From assembly GCA_036426205.1 (NCBI GenBank), contig CM071570.1, positions 71,414,995 to 71,478,994 on the forward strand: a stretch of DNA of 64,000 nt. Reading direction: 5' to 3'. Below, one piece after another: positions 34,621 through 45,972 of the stretch (the stretch's first letter is position 1; every line of letters begins with the position of its first letter). The translations under genes and the position numbers were made by a program. This DNA is from Ascaphus truei (Eukaryota; Chordata; Amphibia; Anura; Ascaphidae). Under the pieces are notes generated by a model. The model worked only from the letters and a program-made list of their open reading frames with translations. It was not told where the DNA came from and searched no databases.

Positions 34621-35690
34621 GATTGTGGAGGTGTAATTCAATCTAATATAATAATTACATGAATCAATGCATGTGCTTTCTATTATAATTTATGTCTGTC
34701 AGCTCTTTGGAGGTGTACTGTTTCACCACTTTGCTAAAGATAGTAGTATATGAAAGAAACCCAACTAACAAAACTCATATATTTACTATTTTGAAAATCG
34801 ATTTGAAAAACATTTGTGCACCTTGTCAGTGAGAAATTTATGTCAGTTTGATATTTGAGCCTCTTTAATTCTGAAGCAATATTTCAAGTCATTGTAACTT
34901 CTTGGAAATTAGTATATATCTTTAGTACAATGGAAACTTTCTCAATACGCTACTTTGCAACTTGGATATGATTTGACTCCGAATTCTCTCCATACATAGG
35001 TGGGCAATTATTATTATAATTCTTAATCATATCCAGCCATGATATCAAGTTTTGTTTGAGTTGCTTTTAAGTCACCTGCAGCGTTAAGTATTTTTTTTTT
35101 TAGTCTATAACAAATCTTTTTCAATTATACATATAGGAAACAGTGAACATATTTGGAGGGGAGGAAACAAAATATTACATCCATTGCCTTTTTACTTTCC
35201 TTTGCATTATTTTATGCAAACAATTAACAAGTTTTTCTACATTCATAATTTCTTGCCTTGTTACTTCCTGCAGTATTTTCCTGTTTGGCTGCTTCCTTAC
35301 TGCAATAAGCACAACAATTGCAAACCTATATCTCACTGTGATTATTAGTATATTGCTGTACATGTTTCCTGTAACCATGTTCTTTAAATGACTCAATAAC
35401 ATTTGTGAGATGTTATCGTTTCCCTGTTTAAAACTGCAGTTTTGTATTAAAGTTTGATGTAATACCTTGATGAAGGTTTTTATATTTTTTTTAATTTACC
35501 GACCCGACAGTTCATCACATAAATGTGCACGCTTAAATTAAAAACCTCTTTTTTGGTAACCCCCATTATATCATATTTAAAACATTGAGGATTATCATGG
35601 CTTCTCATTCTCAATTAAATATGATTACCTAAAAGATTTTTTTTACAAAATAAAAATGAAGATAGTAGATCTGAGTTATTGTGATCATAG
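34621..35690. other. AT-rich flank, nothing recognised
   Basis: An 82-codon plus frame and a 75-codon minus frame overlap at 35,143-35,402; neither has family features. It belongs to the duplicated segment and recurs at 37,865-38,888. Confidence 0.4.
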
Positions 35691-36006
35691 CCATACGTGT
35701 ATAAATGTGATTATAGCCATACGTGTATAAATGAGATTATAGCCATACGTGTATAAAGTGGATTTTCAAGCCATACAGTGTGTATAAATGTGATCATAGC
35801 CATAGTGTATAAATGAGATTATAGCTACGTGTATAAATGTGATAAGCCATTACGTATGATAAAGGTGACAATGCCAATAATGCCATACAGTGTATAAAAT
35901 GTTGATCATAAGCCATACGTGTATAATGTGATCATAGCCATACGTGTATAAATGTGATCATAGCCATACGTGTATAAATGTGATCATAGCCATACGTGTA
36001 TAAATG
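35691..36006. repeat. 26-bp minisatellite, block 1
   Basis: The unit CATACGTGTATAAATGTGAT followed by TATAGC (26 bases) repeats about a dozen times, with variants GATCAT/GATTAT and TGAG/TGTG. From about 35,755 to 35,930 the units are ragged, with insertions and deletions, unlike the regular units before and after. Confidence 0.95.
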
Positions 36007-38888
36007 TGATAAATAACTGTAACATAAATAGAAAATGAATGTTTAGAAATACTACATAAGACGTTTTATTGAACCCAAAGTAATAACAAGTAAGATTTGT
36101 ATGACGTGGTATCAATGGGCTTTATTTTATTCATTTATTATTTATCAAATGTTTCACCAGGAAATAATACATTGAGAGTTACCTCTCGTTTTCAAGTATG
36201 TCTGGCATAGAGTTATGATGACAAATAATAAATGGTCACAAAAGTGGAACAGGGTATACATTATATACAAGACATTGCATGCACAGTAGAGATATATATA
36301 TTATAGGCGTATGTAAAAGTTACGACCAGATTAAAATGTGGACAGCTAAGTTTTGAAAGAACTTAGACTGGTGGTGGCTGTGAGAGTCTCCGGTAGATTG
36401 TAGTATTGTGGGTGCACGGTAAGAGAAGGAGGAGTGGCAGGATACTTGTTGAACCTTGGGACCATGAACAGTCTTTTGGAGTCATATCTCAGATGATAAG
36501 TGCTGCATGTGGTAGGGGGTGAGGAGCTTGTTCAGATAGATCGGTAGCTTGCCAGAAAGTATTTGAAGGCAAGACAGGGAAAAGATGAACTTTTTGGCAT
36601 AGACTCAAGTGATGAAAAATCTAGTTCTTGAGCATTTCGCAGTGTTGGGTTTGTAGTTGCATGGACAACAAAACGGCATATTGAATTGTAGAGCATTATC
36701 AAGTTTGCTAAAGTAGGTTTGGGGTGCTGCGCCGTATACTATGTCCCCATAGTCGATAATTGGCATTAGCATCTGCTGTGCGATACACCTTCTGACCAGC
36801 AGATTAGAGAGGATTTGTTCCTGAAAGTACACCTAGTTTGGCATAGGTTTTGGATGTCAGGGTACCAATGTGCATCCCAAAGTTAAATGGGAGTCAAAAC
36901 CGCCCAAGTATTTAAAACCAGTAACAAGGTTAGGGTGGTTTATGCGTTGGTTCTTATCTAGAGCTCAGTCATTATGGAAGCTTTAAAAATTTATCCTTAG
37001 TCCCAAATACCATTGTTACCGTCTTCTCAGTGTTAAAAAACAGTTTATTTTGGGAAATCCAAATTTGAAGTCTCAAAAAGTCAGATTGAAGGATGTGTCA
37101 AGATCGGAGAGGCTATGGTGTGTGCATAAAAAGATTGTGTCATCTGCATACATGCGTATTGAGCTCCTTTACAAGCTTGTAGGAAGATCATTGATGAACA
37201 ATGAGAAGAGTAGGGGCCCATGAACAGAGCCTTGCGGGACATCACAGGTGATATCCAGGGGTTGGAGTTAGAAACCTGAGATTGACACCTGTTGGGATTT
37301 ACCTGATAGATAGGAATGAAATAAGTTTAAAGCATGCTTCCCTATTCCAAAGCACTGGAGTTTGTTAAGCAAGATAACATGATCAACAGTATCAAAGCTT
37401 TACAAAATCTAGGAGTGTTGCACCAGTGAGTTGTCCCCATTCCATTACCACTGGATTTCATTGCAAACTTTAGCAGGGTAGTTACGTGGAGTGTTTGGGG
37501 CGAAAGCCAGATTGGAATTGGCTAGGAAAATTTGTCTTGGTATAGTAATCGTTAATTGGGAGTGAACAAATTTTTCCATGACTTTGGATAGTATTGGGAG
37601 AAGAGAGATTGGTCTGTTGTTTGAGACAGTGTTTTGTCCCCACTTTTGAAGATTGTGAACAACTCTGGCAGTTTTCCAGGTTTTCTTAGGGATATGGCCT
37701 GTAGACAGAATAGAGTTACTATGGAAGCAATTAGTTTGGCAATGGCTGGGGCACCAAGTCTTAGGTTATGAGAATCAATTTATTTTGTTATCCTTTGCTT
37801 CAGTGTGTTTTTCACTTACATCAAGTGATTTGGGGAGTTATTGAGAGTAGATTGTGGAGGTGTAATTCAATCTAATTATAATAATTACATGAATCAATGC
37901 ATGTGCTTTCTATTATAATTTATGTCTGTCAGCTCTTTGGAGGTGTACTGTTTCACCACTTTGCTAAAAGATAGTAGTAAAGAAGAAACCCAACTAACAA
38001 AAACTCATATATTACTATTTTGAAAATCGATTTGAAAAACATTTGTGCACCTTGTCAGTGAGAATTTATGTCAGTTTGTACTTGAGGCTCTTTAATCTGA
38101 GCAATATTTCAAGTCATTGTAACTTCTTGGAATAGTATATATCTTTAGTAACAATGGAAACTTTCTCAATACGCTACTTTGCAACTTGGATATGATTTGA
38201 CTCCGATTCTCTCACATACATAGGTGGGCAATTATTATTATATCTTAATCATATCCAGCCAGATATCAAGTTTTGTTTGAGTTGTTTTAAGTGCACCTGC
38301 AGCGTTAAGGATTTTTTTTTAGTCTCATAACAAATCTTTTTCAATTATACATATAGGAAACAGTGAACATATTTGGAGGGAGGGAAGGAAACAAAATATT
38401 ACATCCATGCCTTTTTACTTTCCTTTGCATTATTTTATGCAAACAATAACAGTTTCTACATTCATAATTTGCCTTGTTACTTCCTGCAGTATTTTCCTGT
38501 TTGGCTGCTTCCTTACTGCAAAAGCACAACAATTGCAAACCTATATCTCACTGTGATTATTAGTATATTGCTGTACATGTTTCCTGTAACCATGTTCTTT
38601 AAATGACTCAATAACATTGTGAGATGTTATCGTTTCCCTGTTTTAAAACTGCAGTTTTGTATTAAAGTTTGATGTTAATACCTTGATGAAGGTTTTATAT
38701 TTTTTTATTTACCGACCCGACAGTTCATCACATAAATGTGCACGCTTAAATAAAAACCTCTTTTTGGTAACCCCCATTATATCATATTTAAAACATTGAG
38801 GATTTCATGGCTTCTCATTCTCAATTAAATATGATACCTAAAAGATTTTTTTTTACAAAATAAAAATGAAGATAGTAGATCTGAGTTA
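36007..38888. repeat. 3.2-kb duplicated segment, noisy copy 2
   Basis: Matches 32,758-35,690 end to end but carries many single-base gaps, often in homopolymers. Examples are CAGTTTATTTTGGG preserved while CATTTATTTATTTATC becomes CATTTATTATTTATC, and AGCATGATTG-type words losing or gaining a base. The copy is about 50 bases shorter overall. The pattern looks like unpolished long-read sequence rather than natural divergence. Confidence 0.9.
36120..37864 (-). pseudogene. Second copy of the L2/CR1-clade LINE
   Basis: The same RT remnant as at 32,875-34,620. Here only short pieces such as RRCIAQQMLMPIIDYGDIVYG stay open because of frequent frameshifts. It probably represents the same genomic element sequenced with errors (see the duplication finding). 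Confidence 0.85.
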
Positions 38889-39895
38889 TTGTGTCATAGC
38901 CATACGTGTAATTAAATGTGATTATAAGGCATTCGTATACATGAGGTATAGCCATACGTGTTATATGATTACAGCCATCGTGTATAAATGAGATTACAGC
39001 CATACGGGTATAAATGTGAATTATAGCCATACGTGTATAAATGTGATTATGCCCTACGTGTATAAATGTGATTATAGCATACGTGTATACAATGTGATTA
39101 TAGCCATACGTGTATTAAAATGAGATTATAGCCATACGTGTATAAATAAATGTGATTATAGCCATACAGTACGTGTATAAATGTGATCATAGCCATACGT
39201 GTATAAATGAGATTATAGCCATACGTGTATAAATGTGATCATAGCCATACGTGTATAAATGTGATCATAGCCATACGTGTATAAATGTGATCATAGCCAT
39301 ACGTGTATAAATGTGATCATAGCCATACGTGTATAAATGTGTCTTAGCATACGTGTATAAATGTGACATAGCCATACGTGTATAAATGTGATCATAGCCA
39401 TACGTGTATAAATGTGATCATAGCCATACGTGTATAAATGTGATTATAGCCATACGTGTATAAATGTTGATTATAGCCATACGTGTATATAATGTGATTA
39501 TAGCCATACGTGTATAATAAATGTGATTATAGCCATACGTGTATAAATGTGATTATAGCACATACGGGTTATAAATGTGATATAGCCCATACNNNNNNNN
39601 NNNNNNNNNNNNNNNNNNNNNNNNNNNNNNNNNNNNNNNNNNNNNNNNNNNNNNNNNNCGTGTATAAATGTGATTATAGCCATACGTGTATAAATGTGAT
39701 TATAGTCATACGTGTATAAATGTGATTATAGCCATACGTGTATAAATGTGATCATAGCCATACATGTATAAATGAGATTATAGCATTACGTGTATAAATG
39801 TGATTATAGCCATACATGTAGAAGTGTGATTATAGCCATACGTGTATAAGTGTGATTATAGCCATACGTGTATAAGTGTGATTATTTTATAGAAC
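38889..39895. repeat. 26-bp minisatellite, block 2
   Basis: More than 30 units of the same 26-bp repeat as at 35,691. Units are ragged up to about 39,180, fairly regular in 39,180-39,540, interrupted by an N gap at 39,593-39,658, then regular to 39,895. GATTAT and GATCAT forms are clustered, so higher-order variation exists. Confidence 0.97.
39593..39658. other. Assembly gap (66 N)
   Basis: Sixty-six N within the 26-bp minisatellite. The true array length is therefore unknown. Confidence 1.
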
Positions 39896-40044
39896 TGTTA
39901 GTGTTGGCATTTATTGTTATTTATCCATTATAACTCTAAGGTATTAAATGTAAATGTTTTATGATCACTTACCATGCACATTTAACATCAATTTCATTCT
40001 GTTAGCAACCGTACCGGCACATTGTTGCTTTCAAACTGCAACTG

Positions 40045-40345
40045 ATATTGAGACTCTCACAGCCACACCAGTCTAAGTTCTTTCAAAACTCTAGCTGTCT
40101 CACATTTTAATCTGGTCTGAACTGTTACATAAGCCTATAATATATATTATCTCTAACTGTACATGCAGTGTCTTGTATCTAATGTATACCCTGTTCACTT
40201 ATGTAACTGTATTTGTGACATGTATTATTTGTCATCTTAACTCTATGCCCAGGACATAATTGAATGCCAGGACATAATTGAAAACGAGAGGTAACTCTCA
40301 ATGTATTACTTCCTGGTAAAACATTTTATAAATAAATTGATGTTG
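40045..40345 (+). mobile_element. L2-type LINE 3' end, opposite orientation
   Basis: This is the reverse complement of the LINE 3' block near 32,880-33,140: GAGACTCTCACAGCCAC, TCTAAGTTCTTTCAAAAC, TATACCCTGTTCAC, GAAAACGAGAGGTAACTC, and a terminal AAATAAAT-like tail. A 20-base word, GCCAGGACATAATTGAA, is duplicated at 40,250-40,280. Only the untranslated end and last codons are present. Confidence 0.85.
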
Positions 40346-41065
40346 ACAGAACAAAGAGAAAATTGTTAGTGTTACTTAAATCTGTAATGAAGCACTCATC
40401 TGCTCATGCACAGAAGAGACTCAGTCTTTTTCTCATTTCTCATTACTTCACATAGGAGATGCTCGATTCATTTATACGAGATCATACATAATTATCTTTC
40501 TTAATAATCTGTGCACATTATATGTTATATATTTATTAATGATGAGGAAGAGTGCGGGGAGCACAGGAGACTGGTAGGTGCATAAAACAAAATAAAAACA
40601 CAAAAATAGTGCAATTCTCTGTAGAATAGGCAATACCTTGAAAAATGTAGTACCACAAAAATGTACACTCACATTTTCAATAAAGGTAAACAAGCATTGT
40701 ATCCCAAAAGGAAATCCTTTATTGTAGTGATCTTAATGGTGTAACGTGAATGTAAGGTGTCAGGCAAGATGGCAGCTACTCAAACGTTGATGCAAGAAAC
40801 ACAGAGAAACTAAATGGTGCAGAAGGTCACAGTGTATTAACACAGTATCGCACTAGTAAGTACAAATGGCAACTCACATGTGGACCCAGGGTACAGACAT
40901 TGTACGATAGCAGCTAAATGGGTCTACGTTGATTGGTCAGGAGTGTGGCAGTCAAAAGGAGGTTTCCACATGGCGGCTGGTGCGCATACAGCTTCATGCG
41001 GTACTTTCACTTCCGCGTTTAACTGCTGCGTTCCAAATGCTCGAGGTCGGCATCTACACGTTATG
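40346..41065. repeat. Unclassified interspersed repeat
   Basis: It contains GCACAGGAGACTGGTAGGTGCATAAAAC words at 40,559 that recur near 44,177 (with a C for T), 3.6 kb downstream in the same orientation, plus a poly-purine stretch and a GC-richer half from 40,870. No coding domain. The class is unknown; it may be one end of a larger composite with 42,280-44,200. Confidence 0.4.
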
Positions 41066-41069
41066 ATGT

Positions 41070-42265
41070 ATGTCACGAAAGGGGGTGGCTGGCCCAGTAA
41101 TAAAGGAGGTACACCCCAGCTGGCCACCCCTACCATCGTGTGGGAGGCAAGGGGTTAACTGTAATAATGATTACATGTGGTTTTATCCCCCTGCCTCAGT
41201 GCAAAATGTGTTTTCCCCTGGTTACATGTATTTTTCCCATTACAGTGTATGCACCAAACACATACACTGGGATCAGGTTGGGAGGGAAAGGGTGAATAGT
41301 ATTTATATGTGTATGGCCCTTTGTTCCCTTTCCAGCCTTTTTAATCCCCGTTTGCAGCCACCCCATAGGCCACCATTGGAGCTCCATGCAAGTCTATGGA
41401 GATTTCAAGGGTTTTGGCCTGATATCAAAGAAGACCAGCAGATGGCGCCCGAGAGGATGAGCGGAATTTCTCCATTGAAGTGAATGGCGTAATGTCTTTC
41501 AATGGGGATTCCTCGAGTTCGCTCTCCAAGAACGAGTTGGCTGCCGGCCAAACCGCAATCTCCGAAAGCAGATACAATTTCAATGAAAGCGCCTTTGAAC
41601 ACTAAATTGGCGTGGGAACTTGGTCACAGCCAAGTTCATTCATATTGAAATTGTAGCTCCGGTTCTAGGGCAGGTAGCGGTCCAGTTCTTTTTGCCCCTA
41701 GCTCAGGGGACCCCCTTACTTGACCCCAACAGGGTCTGATGGGCAATGGCCACGGGAAAGGGTAGCGGTCACCACGTGGGTCGCCCCATTGACCGCAATG
41801 GCGGAGAAAGCCACTTGGTTTGAAAAAACCAAGTGTAAAACTGTGAAAACTGAAAACCCATATCTCCGATTCTGTAAGGACTAAAGGGCTGGGATTTGGC
41901 CACCATGGAGTCACTGCTCCGGCATGATTGCATGGCAACTTCCAGCCCTCTCCAATCAACCGAACGGAGTATGGGTAACTGTTTAAAGTGTGGGTCTGCC
42001 ATTGTTTCTAATGGCGGAGTTGCTCCATTGAAAGCCTATGGCGGCGGAGCCCATTGAATCCAATGGTATGAGTGAAATGCAGTGATTTCTTTTAGCCTAT
42101 GGCGGAGAATCCTGCATTAAAGTTAATAGGAGGTTTTAACTTGTTTTTATTATCTCTGGTTCTGGGGGTCATGGAAGGCTGATATTTGGCCACTATGGCG
42201 AGTGTCCTGCGCCATGAGAACCTAGCAAATTTCAGCCTGCTCAGACCCACAGATTATTTTAATAT
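41070..42265. repeat. 1.2-kb repeat with CAATGGCGG words
   Basis: Begins near TGTCACGAAAGGGGGTGGCTGG. It contains many spaced variants of CATTGAA and AATGGCGGAG (for example 41,476, 41,798, 42,011, 42,039, 42,100), giving a loosely periodic texture. Overlapping 60-140-codon frames occur on both strands without family features. An untranslated-region-like or LTR-like origin is possible. Confidence 0.4.
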
Positions 42266-42279
42266 ATGTATGATATTAA

Positions 42280-43100
42280 TGTGTAGAACCCCAGTGCATC
42301 AGATAAACAAGTCCTTTGATATTTGAACATCTGCAGTTGAACAACTCCCAATAAGCTGTATAATGCAATAAAATTACCCTAATAGGGTTTGAGGGACTAG
42401 TACTTAATGTTACAGGCACCAATAAATAATAGTACAACCAATGTCCCATACAGTGAGAATAAAAGGGTATGGGAACCCACAAATATAACTCACTTTTAAA
42501 TTCCAGGATCCAGGGAAGTATTCCACAGCAGGGATAAGTAGCGTGCAGTCCACCAGAATAAGAAGCAGGAATAGGTAGAAAAAAGGCAGTGCACTGCCTA
42601 GAAAAACAGGAGGAGGCTCACGGAAGCAAAAGCAAATATTTATTTCATAAAAAGATTAGACAAAGGTCCCCCCTAGCTACAGCAAGTATCCACCTACGCG
42701 TTTCGGGCTCTATGCCCTTTCTCAAGGTGTACCCTACTCTATAGAAAGCCGGTATTTAAACCTGCGCGCCGATCGCGCTACCGAGTTACGTCACAGCCCA
42801 ATTGACCAATCGGCTGGCGTCTCCTACTATGCGCGTCCCTATTGGATAAAGGGATCACGTCACATTCAACAAACTTTAATAAGAACAAACAAATCCCTCT
42901 GTCTTACTAGTGGGATGTAAGCTCTAAGGAGAAGCCCTCCGATTGGCTAATGAACTTGTCAATGTGTATTACTTTATTAAAGCTGACAGAACATCTTATA
43001 ACTATGTCATCTGTGACGTCAGTCATTCGGCTTTCTCACCCTGTGCAAACAAAACTTTATCAAACAAAAAAAACATATTTAGAAAAATAAAAAAATACAG
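42280..43100. repeat. Interspersed repeat carrying an antisense GAAACGCG hairpin
   Basis: At 42,691-42,729 the antisense strand reads CACCTTGAGAAAGGGC...GCCCGAAACGCGTAGGTG, a hairpin closed by CACCT/AGGTG with an inner GGGC/GCCC stem. The block from 42,750 is GC-richer (CCTGCGCGCCGATCGCG). No coding capacity is visible. It may belong to the same retroelement class as the PLE 5' end at 18,420-18,860, but that is inference. Confidence 0.45.
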
Positions 43101-43280
43101 AGAAAACAATATTAATCTAATGTTTAAAGGATAAATGAATAACTCCCAAACATAAACAAATATTATTATTAAAAAATGACAGTATTTACACAACAACAAC
43201 ACACATGAAAAAGGCAAAAAGAAAAAGGATTTATTTTACACATCTCCAGATCCCAATATGTACATCAGCAACATAATAAT

Positions 43281-43379
43281 AAGGAAACTTTATTTATTCA
43301 CTTAGATACTAATAACCCAATATATACTGATGCATATATTGGGTTATTAATATCTAAGTGAATAAATAAAAGTTTCCTT
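43281..43379. repeat. 99-bp near-perfect palindrome
   Basis: Left arm 43,281-43,325 and right arm 43,334-43,379 are reverse complements with about one mismatch and one extra base, around an 8-base loop ACTGATGC. The arms begin AAGGAAACTTTATTTATTCA. Either a hairpin MITE or an inverted duplication. Confidence 0.93.
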
Positions 43380-43385
43380 TCCTTG

Positions 43386-43990
43386 TGTAAAGTGTTGTGC
43401 TTAACACCTCTGGCCGGAGTTTCCCGGGCCAGAATCCCAAATGGCAGACTAGGAGACGCCAACCTGTTAGTGTGGAATTCAAGAAATGGGACAGAGGATT
43501 GTGCGCATGTGCCAGCTACCTGGGGGCAGCCCAACGTGCTGCCCACATTAGCTGGCAAAGAGCAATTGGGTGCAGGTCATGGTCATCCAATACCTGAGAC
43601 CCAATGGTAGGGAATAGGAGTAGAACTCCATAAAAGAGAGTGTAAGCTCTATTCCAAGTTGTTGTTCGTTGTTCGTGACTACATCTGAATGATACCTGAT
43701 GCCTTGATGAATTGCTAATCCGAATCCTGATTACTTCATTGCCCCATTCCTAAGTAAGTGTATATATTCTGTGTGTTATTTGTTCAATATTGTGTGTTCA
43801 CCTTCCCTGAAGGAATAAACTTTCTTTATCATATCACAGTCGCATTCAATTCAACCCAAATATTTTGGTGTATATTATAACCCTGTAAGCTATCGTGACA
43901 ATGTAACCTTCTGGGTCCCACTAAGCTGGCTACCAAGACCCTATGCGTTTCACAAGTTAGCTTCGTCAGGCATCAGTAGTTTCATGACTC
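43386..43990 (+). mobile_element. LTR-like segment
   Basis: It has a GC-moderate promoter-like part, a GGAATAAACTTTC polyadenylation signal at about 43,811 and a TGACA end near 43,908. No target duplication is evident and the start is uncertain. An antisense hairpin motif (GCCTGACGAAGCTAACTTGTG then AAACGCATAG) lies just beyond it at 43,941-43,970. Confidence 0.35.
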
Positions 43991-43999
43991 TGAATGATA

Positions 44000-45970
44000 G
44001 TGTCTAAATATTATCCACTAACCAATCAGGGCGGTACTTGAAAAAACATTGATGAGTCTGTCAATATCTTCACTGCCCTCATTAATTAGTTAAAACAAGG
44101 TCAACAGATAGACCTAACATGAAATCTAAACATAATAATCTAAATTTTAATTTACACATGATGATAATATAAAAACACAGGAGACCGGTAGGTGCAATAA
44201 AACGTGGGTTGAAGCAGCAGTTTAACTGTTACACATAGAGTATACATTTATTTATTATTTTATCACATTTGTATCATTCCTATCACAATAATTTTTCACA
44301 ATATTGCACTATATTTGTGTTATTTAATAGCCATTTGGCATTCTTATTTCACTAATCACTACCACTAGAGTGCCGGGTGATTATTTGTTCACTCATATTT
44401 TTAATTAAATAAGGAACTTTAAAATGATCCATGAGTAATGTATGCATATGCATTGTGCATGTGTAAGGTATGCATAGGCTGCACTTTATTGATCTTTGCT
44501 CATGCATCCTTTTAATAGCTATCCATGCAGCACCTTCAAACAGTTCATTTATTAAAGCCAAATTGCCTTTATCAATTGGTAATGACCATTTACTGTCACA
44601 GTTTAGTGTAGAGACCCCATAGATTGCTATTGAAATCAGTTGAGAGCTGTAAATTATGGCATTATATTCTTTTTTCTAAAATGACTTTAGTATCAATTTT
44701 TTTTTCAAATGAGTCAGATTTTGGTGCATGTGAGAGGAGATGTGTGAATCATTTGCATGCAAACCTGAATCAGTATAATTATAGACATATAGCCAGTGAT
44801 AAGAATGTTGTCTGAACGCACAATTCATTGTTTTAGCGTGCTTTTAATGTGGAATTCCACCCACCCAAGTATTACAAACACTGACATGCTTTCACGTAAT
44901 ACAAAATAAATAAAAAAACAATGTGCTGCAATTTCTGATGTGCCTTGTATCTCTTACAAATACTCCACTTAAAAACAATTGCTATGAAGTTTCCAAATTA
45001 AGTTAGAACCAGACATCCTTCATCTTTAAATAATAAGGATGGGATTAAACTGAACTGTCAGTTGTAGGAAAATACTCAGAGTGCAGTCAAGTGTTCTGTC
45101 TATACAAATATGTGATAGTATCAAAGGTCATACAGTACCCAAATTGATCTAATTGCCACAAGATAGATTTGAGATTTATTTTAAATACCTACCGAAAGGC
45201 AAACAGATCACTGAATATAGTGTAATAAATTGATATACAGATACCTGCTTCCTCAATAAATTAGAGAAACAGGGTTTCTAGAGTTGTAGGGCACTGAAGT
45301 TGTACCTTTGGTTGTTACACATATTCTTGCTTAGCTATCCAGTCGAATTTAGGAAAAGATTATAAAGTAAAAGAGATGAAAAAGTACATGGAAAAGATAG
45401 AAGAATAAGTGCTCTAAATCATGACTAATATGTTATGCCTCTCATTAGACTGCTTGATGGCATGTCATGCATGAAGACTATCTTTTTGGGAAGATATTAC
45501 AAGGATGGGTACGTTTGCAGGTTTGCAATCCAAATGTTTTATTCAGAGAGAAATACAAGCTAAAACCCAAGAAAGGCTCATCCGTGGAGTTTTGTTTTTA
45601 TGTTGGGGGGTAAGGCAGGATCAATAAAATACTTGAACTCTTCAAGTGTGTTGCTCATTGCAGCATTCACCTATGGGTAATTTCAATAACGCTCCATGGT
45701 AACCAGCATATCACTCCAGAATCCCATGTGGAGAAAAAGAACACTAGGAAGATAGATGGGAAGTAGTCATACTACCTATTTTTTCCTTTTATATTTATTT
45801 TTAATATGAAATAGGGGACCACTACGGCTATTCCTTTATGTATGCAGTTCTATGTGATTACCAGGCGAATTCATCACATTGGGGTGATTCAGAGAAGTAC
45901 GTCACGTTTGCGCTAATAACGACCTTTACCGAAATAGGGAACATAAGTTTGTTTTTTTCAGTTTAATGAG
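44000..45970. other. AT-rich stretch, nothing recognised
   Basis: Except for the ACACAGGAGACCGGTAGGTG word at 44,176 noted under 40,346-41,065, I recognise no gene, RNA or repeat family here. Confidence 0.4.
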
Positions 45971-45972
45971 TA

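Larger units (their letters stand above)
32758..35690. repeat. 3.2-kb duplicated segment, clean copy 1
   Basis: This segment, holding a LINE and about 1 kb of unrelated flank, recurs at 36,007-38,888 in the same orientation and order. Here the internal LINE frames stay open for long stretches, whereas the second copy is broken by frequent one-base insertions and deletions. Confidence 0.93.

Noticed and set aside
35143..35402. Overlapping 82- and 75-codon frames as a small membrane protein gene
   Set aside because: Hydrophobic composition follows from AT-richness; the frame is broken in the second copy and has no family resemblance.
39498..39719. Opposing frames spanning the N gap
   Set aside because: They cross unknown bases and consist of minisatellite units.
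35691..39895. CRISPR array
   Set aside because: The 26-bp units are contiguous with no unique spacers, and the genome is eukaryotic.
40559..44200. A single 3.6-kb LTR element bounded by the ACAGGAGAC(T/C)GGTAGGTGCA words
   Set aside because: The shared word is about 25 bases only, no target duplication or coding domain was found, and the interior contains several unrelated repeats.
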